The notes: generated by a model not told the origin, from the letters alone. A stretch of DNA of 52,531 nucleotides from Sphingomonadaceae bacterium (GCA_947476735.1 CANJRZ010000004.1:1-52531); one strand, 5' to 3'; positions 10,335-19,725 are shown, numbered from the stretch's first letter. Numbers and translations: made by a program.

Positions 10335-10718
10335 TCACCCCATCGGCCAGCGCTGGCGCTTGGCTTTTGCGGCGTTCAGCATCGCGGTATAGGCATATTC
10401 GTCAATCGGCTTGATGAACTCGGCGCCTAGCCGGCCGCCGAGCGACCAGACGACCCGCGCCGAGACCTGGCCAAGTCGGGGCAGTGCGAGCCTCACAAGC
10501 GTCCCCTTTGGGGTCTCGCCATATTCGCGGACCATGAAGCCATGTTGTGAGATGTTCACCAACAGCACATCGCTGCTGCGCTGTTCGTGGGTAAACATGC
10601 GGGTTGGCAACGCCACGTCGTCGCGTCGCGAGCGGCGCTGTTCGACAAATCGGGCTTCGTTGTCGACAGTGACTTCGCTGTCGGTTTCGGCCGGTAAATT
10701 TTTCACTAGCTGGCGCAT
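10335..10718 (-). CDS. PilZ-domain protein
   Basis: Likely c-di-GMP-binding effector of 127 residues consisting of a short lead and one PilZ domain. It has the arginine-rich RRSRRDDV entry motif and the second motif as VNISQHGF, a variant of D/NxSxxG. It lacks membrane segments and is probably cytoplasmic. The ATG at 10718 has AAGGA nine bases upstream; an earlier ATG at 10742 has no good site. With the two GGDEF/EAL proteins in this window it adds a c-di-GMP receiver to the locus, but target and partners cannot be read from sequence. Confidence 0.85.
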   Translation of the reverse strand: MRQLVKNLPAETDSEVTVDNEARFVEQRRSRRDDVALPTRMFTHEQRSSDVLLVNISQHGFMVREYGETPKGTLVRLALPRLGQVSARVVWSLGGRLGAEFIKPIDEYAYTAMLNAAKAKRQRWPMG

Positions 10719-10828
10719 GGTGTCATGTCCTTGTTCCGACATGAGAATTGCCCAGCGGCATTGCCGACACCTTACTCATTGTGGTTAGCAATCGGTTAAG
10801 CGGCTTTTCACGGGCGCCACGCGATCGC

Positions 10829-12109
10829 TCAGCGCCGGAGGTCTGTGGGCTGGGTCGGCTGCGAGATGATCGCCTCCATCCGCTGCCAGCGCGCCGACGG
10901 CGCGACACCCGATCGTTCCAGATCGGCGGCGACCATGTCTTGTCCGAGGCCGTAGTTGATCACATAACTGCGATATTGCTCGGTGAAGCGTAACGTCTGT
11001 TCGGCGCGCTTGCGGCTGACGAGCTGGTATTTCTGGAGCAATTGCAGTGCCGTCTCGCGGTCGATGCGGCCGTCGAGATAGTCTGCCGAGATTGTCATCC
11101 GTGCTCCGGCCAGCTCGTGCAGCAGGTCGAGCAGTCGGCCATAGGGCGCCGCGCTGTCCGGATCGAGCCCAGCAAGCGGATAGAGTTTCGCTGCCTCAAA
11201 GGCGGTCCGCTGTGGTCCTGGAAAGGCGAGATCGATCCCGGCATTGGCCGAACCCTCGGCGATGAAGCTCTGCGGGCTGAACAACGGGTAAACCATATAT
11301 TCTGCCCAGCCCTTTGCCAGGGCGAGGTCGCGTTCGAGCAGCATGTTGAGGACATGGTGTCCGGGATAGCCCTCATGGCAGCCGAGATCGACCGCGCGAG
11401 CGACCCGCACCGGCAGATCGGTGTTGACCTGGATCAGGCTGTGCGCGTCGCCCTTGTACCAGTTGTATCCGGACCAGCTCTTGCCCTTGACCAGCTCGAG
11501 TTCGAACCGTTCCTGCTTCGGAAGAGCGATATGCGTGACGGTGCGGGCGCGGCATTCGGCGGTGGCGGCGCGCAGCACCGCTTCGAGCTTGTCGGTTGGG
11601 ATGATATAGCGGTCCTGGAAGGCGTCTACCCGCTGCCAGAGCGGGCCCGGGCCTGGCACCAGCGCTTCGATCTTCGCCAGCACCGGATCATAGGCGGATA
11701 GCGGCTTGAGCACAGGTCGCACCCCGAACAGACCGTCCGCCTCGTCGGCGAAACTGAACTTCGCGCCGGCGATCATCGCGAGGCGTGTCTCGGCGGCCTT
11801 GAGCTGGCCGGCGAGCATTGCCTTGCGGCGGTGGTCATCGGGGCTCAATTCCTGCGGCCGGACGGTGTTGAGCCGGGTCGCGAGAGCGCGTGCATCCTTG
11901 CGCAGCGTCGCCACGTCGCGGGGTTTGGCCTTGGCGGCGGCCTGCCATTCGGCCGGGCCGTAATAGGCGTCGACATATCCGTCCTCGCGTTCGCCGGCTT
12001 CGAGGGTGAGGTGGACATAGGCCTCGGCGATCGCATCGAGCGGCGAAGGCGGACGCTTTGCGCCGGTGGCGAGGATCAGGGCGGCGGCGAGGAGGAGGAT
12101 GCGGGTCAT
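10829..12109 (-). CDS. Exported DUF885-family putative metallohydrolase
   Basis: Predicted exported zinc hydrolase or carboxypeptidase-like protein of 426 residues. It starts with a hydrophobic signal sequence (residues 2-16). It has the DUF885 signature HEGYPGHH at 245-252, an HExxxGH-like metal site, with FIAEGSA downstream supplying a likely glutamate ligand. The ATG at 12109 is chosen because the upstream 23 codons run through an intergenic palindrome and a spacer. It is monocistronic, about 110 bp from the PilZ gene and 205 bp downstream of tyrS. Family membership is firm; substrate is unknown. Confidence 0.82.
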   Translation of the reverse strand: MTRILLLAAALILATGAKRPPSPLDAIAEAYVHLTLEAGEREDGYVDAYYGPAEWQAAAKAKPRDVATLRKDARALATRLNTVRPQELSPDDHRRKAMLAGQLKAAETRLAMIAGAKFSFADEADGLFGVRPVLKPLSAYDPVLAKIEALVPGPGPLWQRVDAFQDRYIIPTDKLEAVLRAATAECRARTVTHIALPKQERFELELVKGKSWSGYNWYKGDAHSLIQVNTDLPVRVARAVDLGCHEGYPGHHVLNMLLERDLALAKGWAEYMVYPLFSPQSFIAEGSANAGIDLAFPGPQRTAFEAAKLYPLAGLDPDSAAPYGRLLDLLHELAGARMTISADYLDGRIDRETALQLLQKYQLVSRKRAEQTLRFTEQYRSYVINYGLGQDMVAADLERSGVAPSARWQRMEAIISQPTQPTDLRR

Positions 12110-12133
12110 AGTTCGCAGCCTAGTATGAACCAT

Positions 12134-12170
12134 ACCCGTCACTCCAGCGAAGGCTGGAGTCCATGTCTGC
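12134..12170. repeat. Short palindromic repeat (family 3)
   Basis: CCGTCACTCCAGCGAAGGCT followed by GGAGTCCATGTCTGC forms a hairpin with arms ACTCCAGC / GCTGGAGT. Related units occur at 25234-25332 (a pair) and, in shorter form, at 22704-22731 and 24933-24960. Read through on the minus strand, it gives the WTPAFAGVT-like peptide often mistaken for coding sequence in sphingomonad genomes. Confidence 0.75.
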
Positions 12171-12314
12171 ATTCTCATCAGATGCCATCTGGTTGGCGAG
12201 AGAGATGGATCCAGTGACGTTCAGATCAAGGTTGTCCATGCCCACGGCATGGATAAGGGGTTGCCGGGGGAATTCCCGACCTTGAGCTGATCTCACTCTT
12301 CGCTGGGATGACGG

Positions 12315-13535
12315 CTAGTTGGTGAGCAGCCCGTGCTTCTTCTTGCCGAGGCTGATCTTGAGCGCGGTGGCGCCGACCTCGATCTGGCGATCGTCCTTCT
12401 CGGGCTCGCCATCGATACGAACGGCGCCTTCCGCCAGCTTGCGCTTCGCTTCGCCCTTCGACGCGGCAAAGCCCAGTCCGACCAGTGCGTCGATCAGCGA
12501 GATACTGCCGCCGGTCGCGAGGGTCGGCAGATCGCCACCCGCCTGGCCTTCCTCGAAGGTCCGCCGCGCCGTCTCCGCCGCCGCCGCCGCCGCGTCGGCA
12601 CCGCGGCACATCGCCGTGGCTTCGTTGGCGAGAACGATCTTGGCCTGATTAATTTCCTGACCCTCAAGCGCTTCGAGCCGCGCGACCTCGTCGAGCGGAA
12701 GATCGGTGAACAGTCTCAGGAAGCGCCCGACATCCTTGTCGTGGCTGTTCCGCCAGAACTGCCAATAATCATAAGCGGGCAGGCTCTCCTCGTTGAGCCA
12801 CACCGCGCCCGACATGGTCTTCCCCATCTTGCCGCCGTCGGCGGTGGTGATCAGCGGGGTGGTGACGCCATAGACCTCGACCCCGAGCATCCGCCGGCTC
12901 AGTTCGATGCCGTTGACGATGTTTCCCCATTGGTCCGATCCGCCCATTTGCAACCGGCAACCGCTGCGCTTCGCCAGCTCCATGAAGTCATAGGCCTGCA
13001 GGATCATATAATTGAATTCGAGAAAGCTCAGCGACTGCTCGCGATCGAGTCGCAGCTTTACCGAGTCGAAGCTCAGCATCCGGTTGACCGAGAAATGAAC
13101 ACCGACTTCGCGCAGAAACGGGATATATTCGAGCTTGTCGAGCCAGTCGGCATTGTCGACCATCACCGCGTCGGTCGGGCCATCGCCGAACGTCAGGAAC
13201 CTCTCGAACACGCGCTTGATCGACGCGACGTTGGTCGCAATCACCTCGTCGGTCATCAGCTTGCGCGCTTCGTCCTTGAAGCTCGGATCGCCGATCTTGC
13301 CGGTGCCGCCGCCCATCAGCACGATCGGCTTGTGCCCGGCCTGCTGCATCCGCCGGAGCAGCATGATCTGGACGAGGCTGCCGACATGGAGCGACGGCGC
13401 GGTCGGATCGAAACCGATATAGCCGGGCATCACCCCCGATGAAGCGAGCTTGTCCAGCCCCTCCGGATCGGTGATCTGGTGGATATAGCCTCGCGCGTTG
13501 AGCAGGCGCAGCAGTTCGGAACGATATTCGGTCAT
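12315..13535 (-). CDS. tyrS: Tyrosyl-tRNA synthetase
   Basis: Charges tRNA-Tyr. The 406 residues contain the HIGH-class signature as HVGS (50-53), the tyrosine-recognition region [10 protein letters not shown] (196-205), the KMSKS loop as KMGKT (236-240) and a C-terminal S4 RNA-binding domain (from about 340, around [10 protein letters not shown]). The KMGKT form fits bacterial TyrRS, where KFGKT is common. The start codon has little Shine-Dalgarno sequence. It is divergent from anmK, with about 80 bp between the starts that must hold both promoters. Confidence 0.97.
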   Translation of the reverse strand: MTEYRSELLRLLNARGYIHQITDPEGLDKLASSGVMPGYIGFDPTAPSLHVGSLVQIMLLRRMQQAGHKPIVLMGGGTGKIGDPSFKDEARKLMTDEVIATNVASIKRVFERFLTFGDGPTDAVMVDNADWLDKLEYIPFLREVGVHFSVNRMLSFDSVKLRLDREQSLSFLEFNYMILQAYDFMELAKRSGCRLQMGGSDQWGNIVNGIELSRRMLGVEVYGVTTPLITTADGGKMGKTMSGAVWLNEESLPAYDYWQFWRNSHDKDVGRFLRLFTDLPLDEVARLEALEGQEINQAKIVLANEATAMCRGADAAAAAAETARRTFEEGQAGGDLPTLATGGSISLIDALVGLGFAASKGEAKRKLAEGAVRIDGEPEKDDRQIEVGATALKISLGKKKHGLLTN

Positions 13536-13615
13536 GACGGGCGGGCCGTTAGCATGGCGGGTCCCGGCCTGTCATGCCCCTTGCGCGTCCGGCACATCGC
13601 CTTCAATCAGGCAGC

Positions 13616-14713
13616 ATGACCAAGATGCTAGCCGTAGGCCTGATGTCGGGTACTTCGCTCGACGGGATCGACGCCGCCCTGATCGAGACCGACGGCGCCG
13701 GCCATATCCGCCCGATCGCTTTCCGCTCCGATCCCTATAGTGCCCAGGCGCGCGACCAGATCCGCGAAGCGGCGGCGCTTGCGCTTAGTTTCGAGCGGCC
13801 CCGGGCCAGCCCGAAGATCGTCGAGGCGGAACGGATGCTTACCAACCGTCATGTCCTCGCGGTGCGCCAGTTGCTCTCGGTCGCAGGGATCATGCCCGAG
13901 CAAGTCGATGTTGTCGGCTTCCACGGGCAGACAATCGCACACCGCCCCGATCGCGGCTGGACCTGGCAGATCGGCGACGGCGCGGCGATGGCGCGGACGC
14001 TCGGCATCCGCGTGGTCAACGATCTCCGCTCGGCGGACGTCGCGGCCGGTGGGCAGGGCGCGCCCCTGCTCCCCGTCTATCACCGCGCCCTGACCGCCGG
14101 GATGGACGGACCGGTCGCCGTGCTCAACCTTGGCGGAGTCGCCAACATTACCTGGCTGGGGGCGGGTGAGCACGACCTGATCGCCTTCGACACCGGTCCC
14201 GCCAACGGGCTGATCGACGACTGGATGCTGGCGGAAACCGGCTCGCCTTTTGATGCAAACGGAGCGTTCGCGGCGCGCGGGACAGTCGACCGGACCGTGC
14301 TCGACACGATGCTAGACAATGGCTGGTTTGATTCCCTGCCGCCCAAGTCGCTCGACCGCGCCGATTTCACAATCGCAGCGGCGCGCGGCCTCTCGGCGGC
14401 GGATGGTGCCGCGACCCTGACGGCTTTCACCGCTGAGACGGTGGCGCTTGCGCTGCGCCATCTGCCCGAGTCACCACGGCGGCTGATCGTCGCGGGCGGC
14501 GGGCGGCATAATGCGACGCTGATGCGGATGATTTCAGACGCGACGAAGATCGCAGCCGAGCCGATCGAGGCGCTCGGTTGGGACGGAGATGCAACCGAGG
14601 CGGAGGGCTTCGCCTATATGGCGGTGCGGGTCCTGAAGAGCGAACCAATCAGCTTTCCAGGAACGACCGGGGCGCCGGGACCGATGACCGGTGGGGTTGT
14701 GCACAATCCCTAG
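13616..14713 (+). CDS. anmK: Anhydro-N-acetylmuramic acid kinase
   Basis: Phosphorylates and opens 1,6-anhydro-MurNAc to MurNAc-6-phosphate in peptidoglycan recycling. The 365 residues show the ASKHA-type phosphate-binding start GLMSGTSLDGIDAAL, then GFHGQT, LNLGGVANIT and FDTGPANGLIDDW, with a VAGGGRHN adenosine motif near the C-terminus. The ATG at 13616 is chosen because family members begin just before GLMSGTS; the frame extends to 13574 without support. No other recycling genes (nagZ, murQ, amgK) are in the window. Confidence 0.96.
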   Translation: MTKMLAVGLMSGTSLDGIDAALIETDGAGHIRPIAFRSDPYSAQARDQIREAAALALSFERPRASPKIVEAERMLTNRHVLAVRQLLSVAGIMPEQVDVVGFHGQTIAHRPDRGWTWQIGDGAAMARTLGIRVVNDLRSADVAAGGQGAPLLPVYHRALTAGMDGPVAVLNLGGVANITWLGAGEHDLIAFDTGPANGLIDDWMLAETGSPFDANGAFAARGTVDRTVLDTMLDNGWFDSLPPKSLDRADFTIAAARGLSAADGAATLTAFTAETVALALRHLPESPRRLIVAGGGRHNATLMRMISDATKIAAEPIEALGWDGDATEAEGFAYMAVRVLKSEPISFPGTTGAPGPMTGGVVHNP

Positions 14714-14765
14714 CCGTCGTGCCCTTTGTCCCTCTCCCGCTTGCGGGCGAAAGAGGAAGAGAAGC

Positions 14766-15941
14766 CTATTTCTTCCGACCCAAAGTCCGCGTCGCATCTT
14801 CGAGCCCTGAGAGGGTTAGCGGGAACATGCGGTTGTCCATGATCTCGCGGATGATGCGGGTCGACTGGGTGTGCATCCAGTGCTGCTGCGGGGTCGGGTT
14901 GAGCCACACCGCCGAGGAATAGACATTGGTCAGCCGCTTGAGCCAGACTTCGCCCGCTTCTTCGTTGAAATGCTCGACTGATCCGCCCTGATGGACGATC
15001 TCATAGGGGCTCATCGCCGCGTCGCCGACCAGCACCAGTTTATAGTCATGGCCGAATTTATGGAGGATGTCCCAGGTCGGGGTCCGTTCCTGATAGCGGC
15101 GGCGATTGTCCTTCCACAGGCCTTCGTAGACGCAGTTGTGGAAGTAGAAGAATTCGAGATGTTTGAACTCGGCGGTCGCGGCCGAGAACAATTCCTCGCA
15201 CAGCTTGATATGTGGATCCATCGAGCCGCCGACGTCTAGGAACAGCAGGAGCTTGACCGCATTGCGCCGCTCGGGCCGCATCTGGATGTCGAGAAAGCCG
15301 CGCCTTGCGGTGCCGTCGATCGTGCCGTCGAGATCAAGCTCGTCGGCGGCGCCCTCACGCGCGAAACGGCGTAGCCGCCGGAGCGCGACCTTGATGTTGC
15401 GGGTACCGAGCTCGACGTCGTTGTCGAGATTCTTGAACTCTCGCTTGTCCCAGACCTTGATCGCGCGCTTGTGGGTGCTCTCGCCGCCGATCCGCACGCC
15501 TTCGGGATTATAGCCCGAATTGCCGAACGGCGAGGTGCCGCCGGTGCCGATCCACTTGTTGCCGCCCTGGTGCTTGCCCTGCTGCTCTTCGAGCCGCTTC
15601 TTCAGCGTCTCCATGATTTCTTCCCAGGAGCCGAGTGCCTCGATCTTCGCCATTTCCTCGGGGCTGAGGAATTTCTTGGCGATTGCTTTCAGCCATTCCT
15701 CGGGGATCTCTTGCCCTTCGGTCGGGGCGTCGAGCACGCCGCGAAACACCTTCGAGAAGACCCGGTCGAAGCGGTCGAGATGCGCCTCGTCCTTCACATA
15801 GGTGGCGCGGGCGAGATAATAGAATTCCTCCGGGCTCCAACCGATCACGTCGCGCTGCAAGGCCTCGAGCAGGGTGAGATGCTCTTTCAGGCTCGCGGCA
15901 ATGCCCGCGCTGCGGAGCTCGTCTAAAAAACCGAGGAACAT
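14766..15941 (-). CDS. CoxE-like von Willebrand factor A domain protein
   Basis: 391-residue cytoplasmic protein with a helical N-terminal half and a C-terminal VWA domain. The MIDAS motif reads DVGGS (236-240), with the first serine of DxSxS replaced by glycine, as is common in the CoxE-like branch. Such proteins usually act beside a MoxR-type AAA ATPase to mature metalloenzymes or complexes. No MoxR gene is adjacent here. Its ATG shares one base with the stop of the upstream MFS gene (TGATG), implying translational coupling. Function beyond the fold is not clear. Confidence 0.85.
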   Translation of the reverse strand: MFLGFLDELRSAGIAASLKEHLTLLEALQRDVIGWSPEEFYYLARATYVKDEAHLDRFDRVFSKVFRGVLDAPTEGQEIPEEWLKAIAKKFLSPEEMAKIEALGSWEEIMETLKKRLEEQQGKHQGGNKWIGTGGTSPFGNSGYNPEGVRIGGESTHKRAIKVWDKREFKNLDNDVELGTRNIKVALRRLRRFAREGAADELDLDGTIDGTARRGFLDIQMRPERRNAVKLLLFLDVGGSMDPHIKLCEELFSAATAEFKHLEFFYFHNCVYEGLWKDNRRRYQERTPTWDILHKFGHDYKLVLVGDAAMSPYEIVHQGGSVEHFNEEAGEVWLKRLTNVYSSAVWLNPTPQQHWMHTQSTRIIREIMDNRMFPLTLSGLEDATRTLGRKK

Positions 15942-17221
15942 CAGTGGACCTTAGCGTCGTGGTGGCGAGTCCACCAGAGCGCGGCGAGGCTGAGAATCGC
16001 CGATCCGCTCAGATAATAGCCGACATAGCCCAGTCCGCCATGATCCGAGAGATATTGCGCCACCGCGGGAACCGGTGCGGCGCCGAGGATGCCGGCGATG
16101 TTGAAGGTCATCGACGCCCCGGTATAGCGCACCATCGGCGGGAAGAGCGACGGCAGAAAAGCGCCGAGCGGTCCGTAGACGAAACCCATCATGAACAACG
16201 ACAGGCACAGCCAGATTGCGATCACCCGCAATTCGCCGCTCAGGAACATCGGGCCCAGCAGGAAACCGGTGACGATCGTGCCGATGCAGCCAGCGATCAG
16301 CACATAGCGCGGGCTCTTCAGATCCGACCACCAGCCGGCCAGGATGATCCCTGCCGCCATGAACAGGATCGAGATGAGCTGGACGCCGAGGAATGTCTCC
16401 TTGGCGATGCCAAGCGTTTTGGTCCCGTAGCCGAGCGCGAAGGCGGTCGCGAGATAATAGGTGGCGAAACAGGCGACGGCGGCAAAGGTGCCTGCGATCG
16501 TCGGTACCAGATGGTCGCGGAACAGCGTGGCGATCGGCACCTTGGCAGGCTCATGCTCGGCCATCGCCGCCTGGAAAGCCGCAGTCTCGGTGAGCTTGAG
16601 ACGGACCCACAGGCCGACGCCGACCAGCACGGCCGAGCCGAGAAAGGGCAGCCGCCAGCCCCAGTCCATGAACTGCTGCTGGGTCATGGCGAGGCCAAGG
16701 ATCATGAACAGCCCATTGGCGGCAATGAAGCCCACCGGCGCGCCGAGCTGTGGGAACATGCCGTAACGGCCGCGCTTGCCGGGCGGCGCATTTTCAACCG
16801 CGAGCAGCGCGGCTCCGCCCCATTCGCCGCCGAGGCCGAAGCCCTGGCCGAATCGCAGCACCGCGAGCAGCAGCGCGCCGAGCCAGCCCGCCGCTTCATA
16901 AGAGGGCAGGAAGGCGATCAGCAGGGTCGACAGGCCCATCACCATCAGTGAGGCGACGAGAGTTGACTTGCGGCCGATGCGATCGCCGAAATGACCGAAC
17001 GCCCAGGCGCCGAGTGGACGTGACAGGAAAGCGAGACCAAGCAGCGTGTAGGACCAGATCAACTGGGTCTGGGGGGCGAAGCCGCCGAAGAAGAGCGGGC
17101 CGAACACGAGGCTCGCGGCGGTTGCGAAGATGTAGAAATCGTAAAACTCGACCGACGTGCCGGTGAGGCTCGCCAGCAAGATGCGGCGCGTCGATGGTTG
17201 TTCAATGTTCGCTTCGGCCAT
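15941..17221 (-). CDS. MFS transporter, metabolite:H+ symporter (MHS) type
   Basis: 426-residue inner-membrane secondary transporter with about 12 membrane segments. The N-terminus has TSVEFYDFYIFATAASL and the cytoplasmic loop motif GHFGDRIGRKS, both typical of the MHS branch (ShiA, ProP and KgtP relatives) that imports organic acids or betaines. The exact solute cannot be inferred. It is the first gene of a two-gene unit with the VWA gene, an unexpected pairing that may be positional only. Confidence 0.88.
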   Translation of the reverse strand: MAEANIEQPSTRRILLASLTGTSVEFYDFYIFATAASLVFGPLFFGGFAPQTQLIWSYTLLGLAFLSRPLGAWAFGHFGDRIGRKSTLVASLMVMGLSTLLIAFLPSYEAAGWLGALLLAVLRFGQGFGLGGEWGGAALLAVENAPPGKRGRYGMFPQLGAPVGFIAANGLFMILGLAMTQQQFMDWGWRLPFLGSAVLVGVGLWVRLKLTETAAFQAAMAEHEPAKVPIATLFRDHLVPTIAGTFAAVACFATYYLATAFALGYGTKTLGIAKETFLGVQLISILFMAAGIILAGWWSDLKSPRYVLIAGCIGTIVTGFLLGPMFLSGELRVIAIWLCLSLFMMGFVYGPLGAFLPSLFPPMVRYTGASMTFNIAGILGAAPVPAVAQYLSDHGGLGYVGYYLSGSAILSLAALWWTRHHDAKVH

Positions 17222-17361
17222 TTGCCCGTCCTCCCCGCCGCGCCGGATTGGCGCGGTGGGAGGTCGGGGTCAAGCGGTACGCAATGCGGTGATAGCCAGC
17301 GTACCGGTACGCAACGCAACTCATACTGTCGTGGGACCGTCGGACGGGAAGGGGGAAGTCC

Positions 17362-17922
17362 TTAGCGGCAGCGTGCCTCGCCGCGATCGATCGAGCGCCC
17401 GATCAGGGCGCCGCCGCCGGCGCCGAGCAGGATGCCGAGCGACGACGACCGGCCGTTGCCAAGCGCGTTGCCGAGCATGCCGCCCGCCAGCGCGCCGATG
17501 ATCAGGCCGGTGGTGCCATCCGAACGACGGCAATAATAGCGGCCGTCATTGCCGCGATAGATGCGGTCATTGCGGGTCAGGCGGCGCTCGCCATAGCTGC
17601 GATCGTTGCGATAATAGCGCGCGGCGTCATAACGGTTGCCATAGCGGGGATCGGGGCGGTTCCAGTCGTACCGATTATAGCTGCGCCATTGCATCTGCTG
17701 ACTTTGCTGGCTTTGCCGATACGCAACGCGGTTGTCCTTGCGTTCCTCACGGGCATCGCGACGATCGTCGCGACGGTCTTCGCGGTCGGCGCGGCGGTCA
17801 TTGCGGTCATCGCGGCGGTCCTGGCGATCGCCGCGCTGGTTCTGTGCGGCTGCCGGTACGGATATCGTTAGGGCAGGCGCAACGGTGACGGCCAGAGCGG
17901 CCGCGATGATCAATCTGCGCAT
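17362..17922 (-). CDS. Exported Arg/Asp-rich glycine-zipper protein
   Basis: 186-residue predicted periplasmic or outer-membrane-associated protein. A signal peptide (about residues 1-27, ending AAAQN) is followed by a highly charged stretch rich in RDDR/DRRD repeats and a Tyr/Arg/Asn-rich segment. The C-terminal glycine zipper is bracketed by two cysteines 53 residues apart (YYC...RCR). The ATG at 17922 has AGGAG eight bases upstream; upstream in-frame sequence is not needed. The charged middle recalls RcnB-type proteins. It is one of three neighbouring Cys-bracketed glycine-zipper genes. No enzymatic function is suggested. Confidence 0.8.
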   Translation of the reverse strand: MRRLIIAAALAVTVAPALTISVPAAAQNQRGDRQDRRDDRNDRRADREDRRDDRRDAREERKDNRVAYRQSQQSQQMQWRSYNRYDWNRPDPRYGNRYDAARYYRNDRSYGERRLTRNDRIYRGNDGRYYCRRSDGTTGLIIGALAGGMLGNALGNGRSSSLGILLGAGGGALIGRSIDRGEARCR

Positions 17923-18044
17923 TGAAAGTCTCCTGGGGTGGTTCAGGGGACGTAACAATCGCCGCGGCGCTTAAGTTGCATGAACCGAAAGCAACCGATT
18001 GTTCATCGGCCCGGCCCGCGCGACGGGGGTCGGGGAAGACGATC

Positions 18045-18473
18045 TTATTTGCAGCCCGCTGCCGCGCGCTTCTTCTCGATCTCGCGGCCGAGCAGCGCAC
18101 CGCCGCCGGCGCCGACCAGCGTGCCGAGCGTGCGCTTGTTGCCGCCGTCGATCACATTGCCGAGCAGGCCGCCCGCTACCGCGCCGAGGATCAGGCCGGT
18201 GGTGCCGCTGGTCTCCTTGCATTCGCGGCCGAGGTCGGTGCGTCGCGCGCCGCGGTCGCCTCCGGCCAGCCGGTCGTCGCCTTCGGCGCCCTTCGCCGTG
18301 CCGCTGTCGGCACTGGTTGTGGTGCCGTCGAGATTAGCGTCGTCAAGCCAGTCGGCCGGCAACGCGCGAACCGGCTGGGCCGCGGCGGGCTTTTGCGGCG
18401 GCGCAGGCGGCGCCAGTGCTGCGGCCGGGGCCGCCATCACGGTCAGACAGGCGGCAAACATCAAAATGCGCAT
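18045..18473 (-). CDS. Exported glycine-zipper protein
   Basis: 142-residue predicted exported protein. It has a signal peptide (about 1-20), a Pro/Ala-rich then acidic linker, and a C-terminal glycine zipper (GLILGAVAGGLLG ... GTLVGAGGGALLG) bracketed by two cysteines 55 residues apart. The ATG at 18473 has GGAGG five bases upstream; the open frame extends to 18851 only because it runs antisense through the next gene. It is divergent from the GYYD-repeat gene with about 160 bp between starts. It probably associates with or inserts into the envelope; the role is unknown. Confidence 0.78.
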   Translation of the reverse strand: MRILMFAACLTVMAAPAAALAPPAPPQKPAAAQPVRALPADWLDDANLDGTTTSADSGTAKGAEGDDRLAGGDRGARRTDLGRECKETSGTTGLILGAVAGGLLGNVIDGGNKRTLGTLVGAGGGALLGREIEKKRAAAGCK

Positions 18474-18636
18474 GAACACCTCCGCGAAATTGCGCGAATC
18501 ATCTTCGCGAACCTCTTCGTCGTCAAGGGTTACGCGCCATCGCGGTGCCGGGTTGCGATCGCCGGGGGCGGAACAATCAATCTGCCCGAACGTCTGTGTG
18601 CCAGGGGCAGCTTTCGCAGATCCCAGGAGACACATC

Positions 18637-19641
18637 ATGCGCACATATCTGATAGCGGCCAGCATCGCCGCTCTTGCCGTCGGCAGCGCGGCCCAGGCCG
18701 AAACCGTCTGCAAGCAGGACAATACCGGCCGTACCGTCGCCACCGTGTTCGGGGCCGGCATCGGCGCGATCCTCGGCAATGTCATCGACGGCGGGCATAA
18801 TCGCGCCGCAGGAACGATCCTCGGCGGCGTCGCAGGCGGCGTCGCGGGCAATCAGCTCGCCAAGGGCGACGCCAAATGCAACCAGGCCTATGGCTATTAT
18901 GACGAGGGCGGACGCTGGCATGCCAACCGTATCTCGGCCAGCGAGGCGCGCGGCTATTATGACCGCGACAACCGCTGGGTCGAGGGCCAGCCGCGCGGCT
19001 ATTATGACAGCAACAACCGCTGGGTCGCGTTCGACGGATCGTCCGAAGCCGGCTATTCCGATCGCGACGGTCGCTGGGTGCCGGTTGGCGTCAGCGGATA
19101 TTATGCCGCCAACGACATGTGGGTCGATGCATCCGCGCCCGGCTATTATGACTCGCGCGGTCAATGGGTCGCCGGCCCGGCCTCGGGCCGCTATGATGCC
19201 AATGGCCGCTGGATCGCCGAACGCGGCAGCGGAACGCCGCGCGGCAGCTGGACCGCCTACAGCCAGCCCGGCTATTATGACGGCAATGGCCGTTGGGTCC
19301 GTGGCGAGGTCACCGGCTATTATGACGGACGCGGCCGCTGGGTCAGCTCGGGCGGCGTCGGTCGTCAGGGCGGCGTCGCTCTTAACAGCCGTGACACCCG
19401 CGTGCGTGAAGAGCGGATCGCCGCCCGGATCGAGCGGATGCGCACCAACGGCCAGCTGAGCTCCTCCGAGGCGCGCCGCGCCCGCGCCGAGCTCGTCTCG
19501 ATCCGCCGTGACGAATCCCGGATGCGCTATTCGGGCGGTCGCTTCACCGCGAACGAGGAGAATGTCATCCACCAGCGTCTCGACAATCTCGGCGCCATGA
19601 TCCGCGCCGAGCGCGACGATTATGACGGGCGACCCGGCTGA
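18637..19641 (+). CDS. Exported glycine-zipper protein with GYYD...RWV tandem repeats
   Basis: 334-residue exported protein. The signal peptide covers about 1-21 (ending AQA). A Cys-bracketed glycine zipper follows (C25 to C81, 55 residues between). Residues 86-236 carry nine imperfect repeats of about 15 residues built on GYYDxxxRWV (for example GYYDRDNRWV and GYYDSNNRWV). One copy has lost the aspartate (GYYAANDMWV). The C-terminal 90 residues are helical and charged. The ATG at 18637 has AGGAGA six bases upstream, which excludes the long upstream frame. A strong terminator follows. The repeats suggest a small repetitive beta or ligand-binding surface outside the membrane; function is unknown. 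Confidence 0.82.
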   Translation: MRTYLIAASIAALAVGSAAQAETVCKQDNTGRTVATVFGAGIGAILGNVIDGGHNRAAGTILGGVAGGVAGNQLAKGDAKCNQAYGYYDEGGRWHANRISASEARGYYDRDNRWVEGQPRGYYDSNNRWVAFDGSSEAGYSDRDGRWVPVGVSGYYAANDMWVDASAPGYYDSRGQWVAGPASGRYDANGRWIAERGSGTPRGSWTAYSQPGYYDGNGRWVRGEVTGYYDGRGRWVSSGGVGRQGGVALNSRDTRVREERIAARIERMRTNGQLSSSEARRARAELVSIRRDESRMRYSGGRFTANEENVIHQRLDNLGAMIRAERDDYDGRPG

Positions 19642-19670
19642 GGCCTTCCCCGGCATTGCTCTGAAAACAG

Positions 19671-19700
19671 GGGCGGAGCTTCGCGGCTTCGCCCTTTTTT
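19671..19700 (+). terminator. Rho-independent terminator after the GYYD-repeat gene
   Basis: The stem GGGCGGAGC (19671-19679) pairs with GCTTCGCCC (19686-19694), one G-T pair included, and is followed directly by six T residues (19695-19700). It lies 30 bp after the stop codon. Confidence 0.85.
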
Positions 19701-19725
19701 CTGTTCCGCGGGAGCGGGTAAGCCA

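Noticed and set aside
8767-10338. Long minus-strand frame (523 codons) opposite recG
   Set aside because: It is the antisense of a secure recG; such frames are common in GC-rich DNA because of codon bias, and the translation has no domain.
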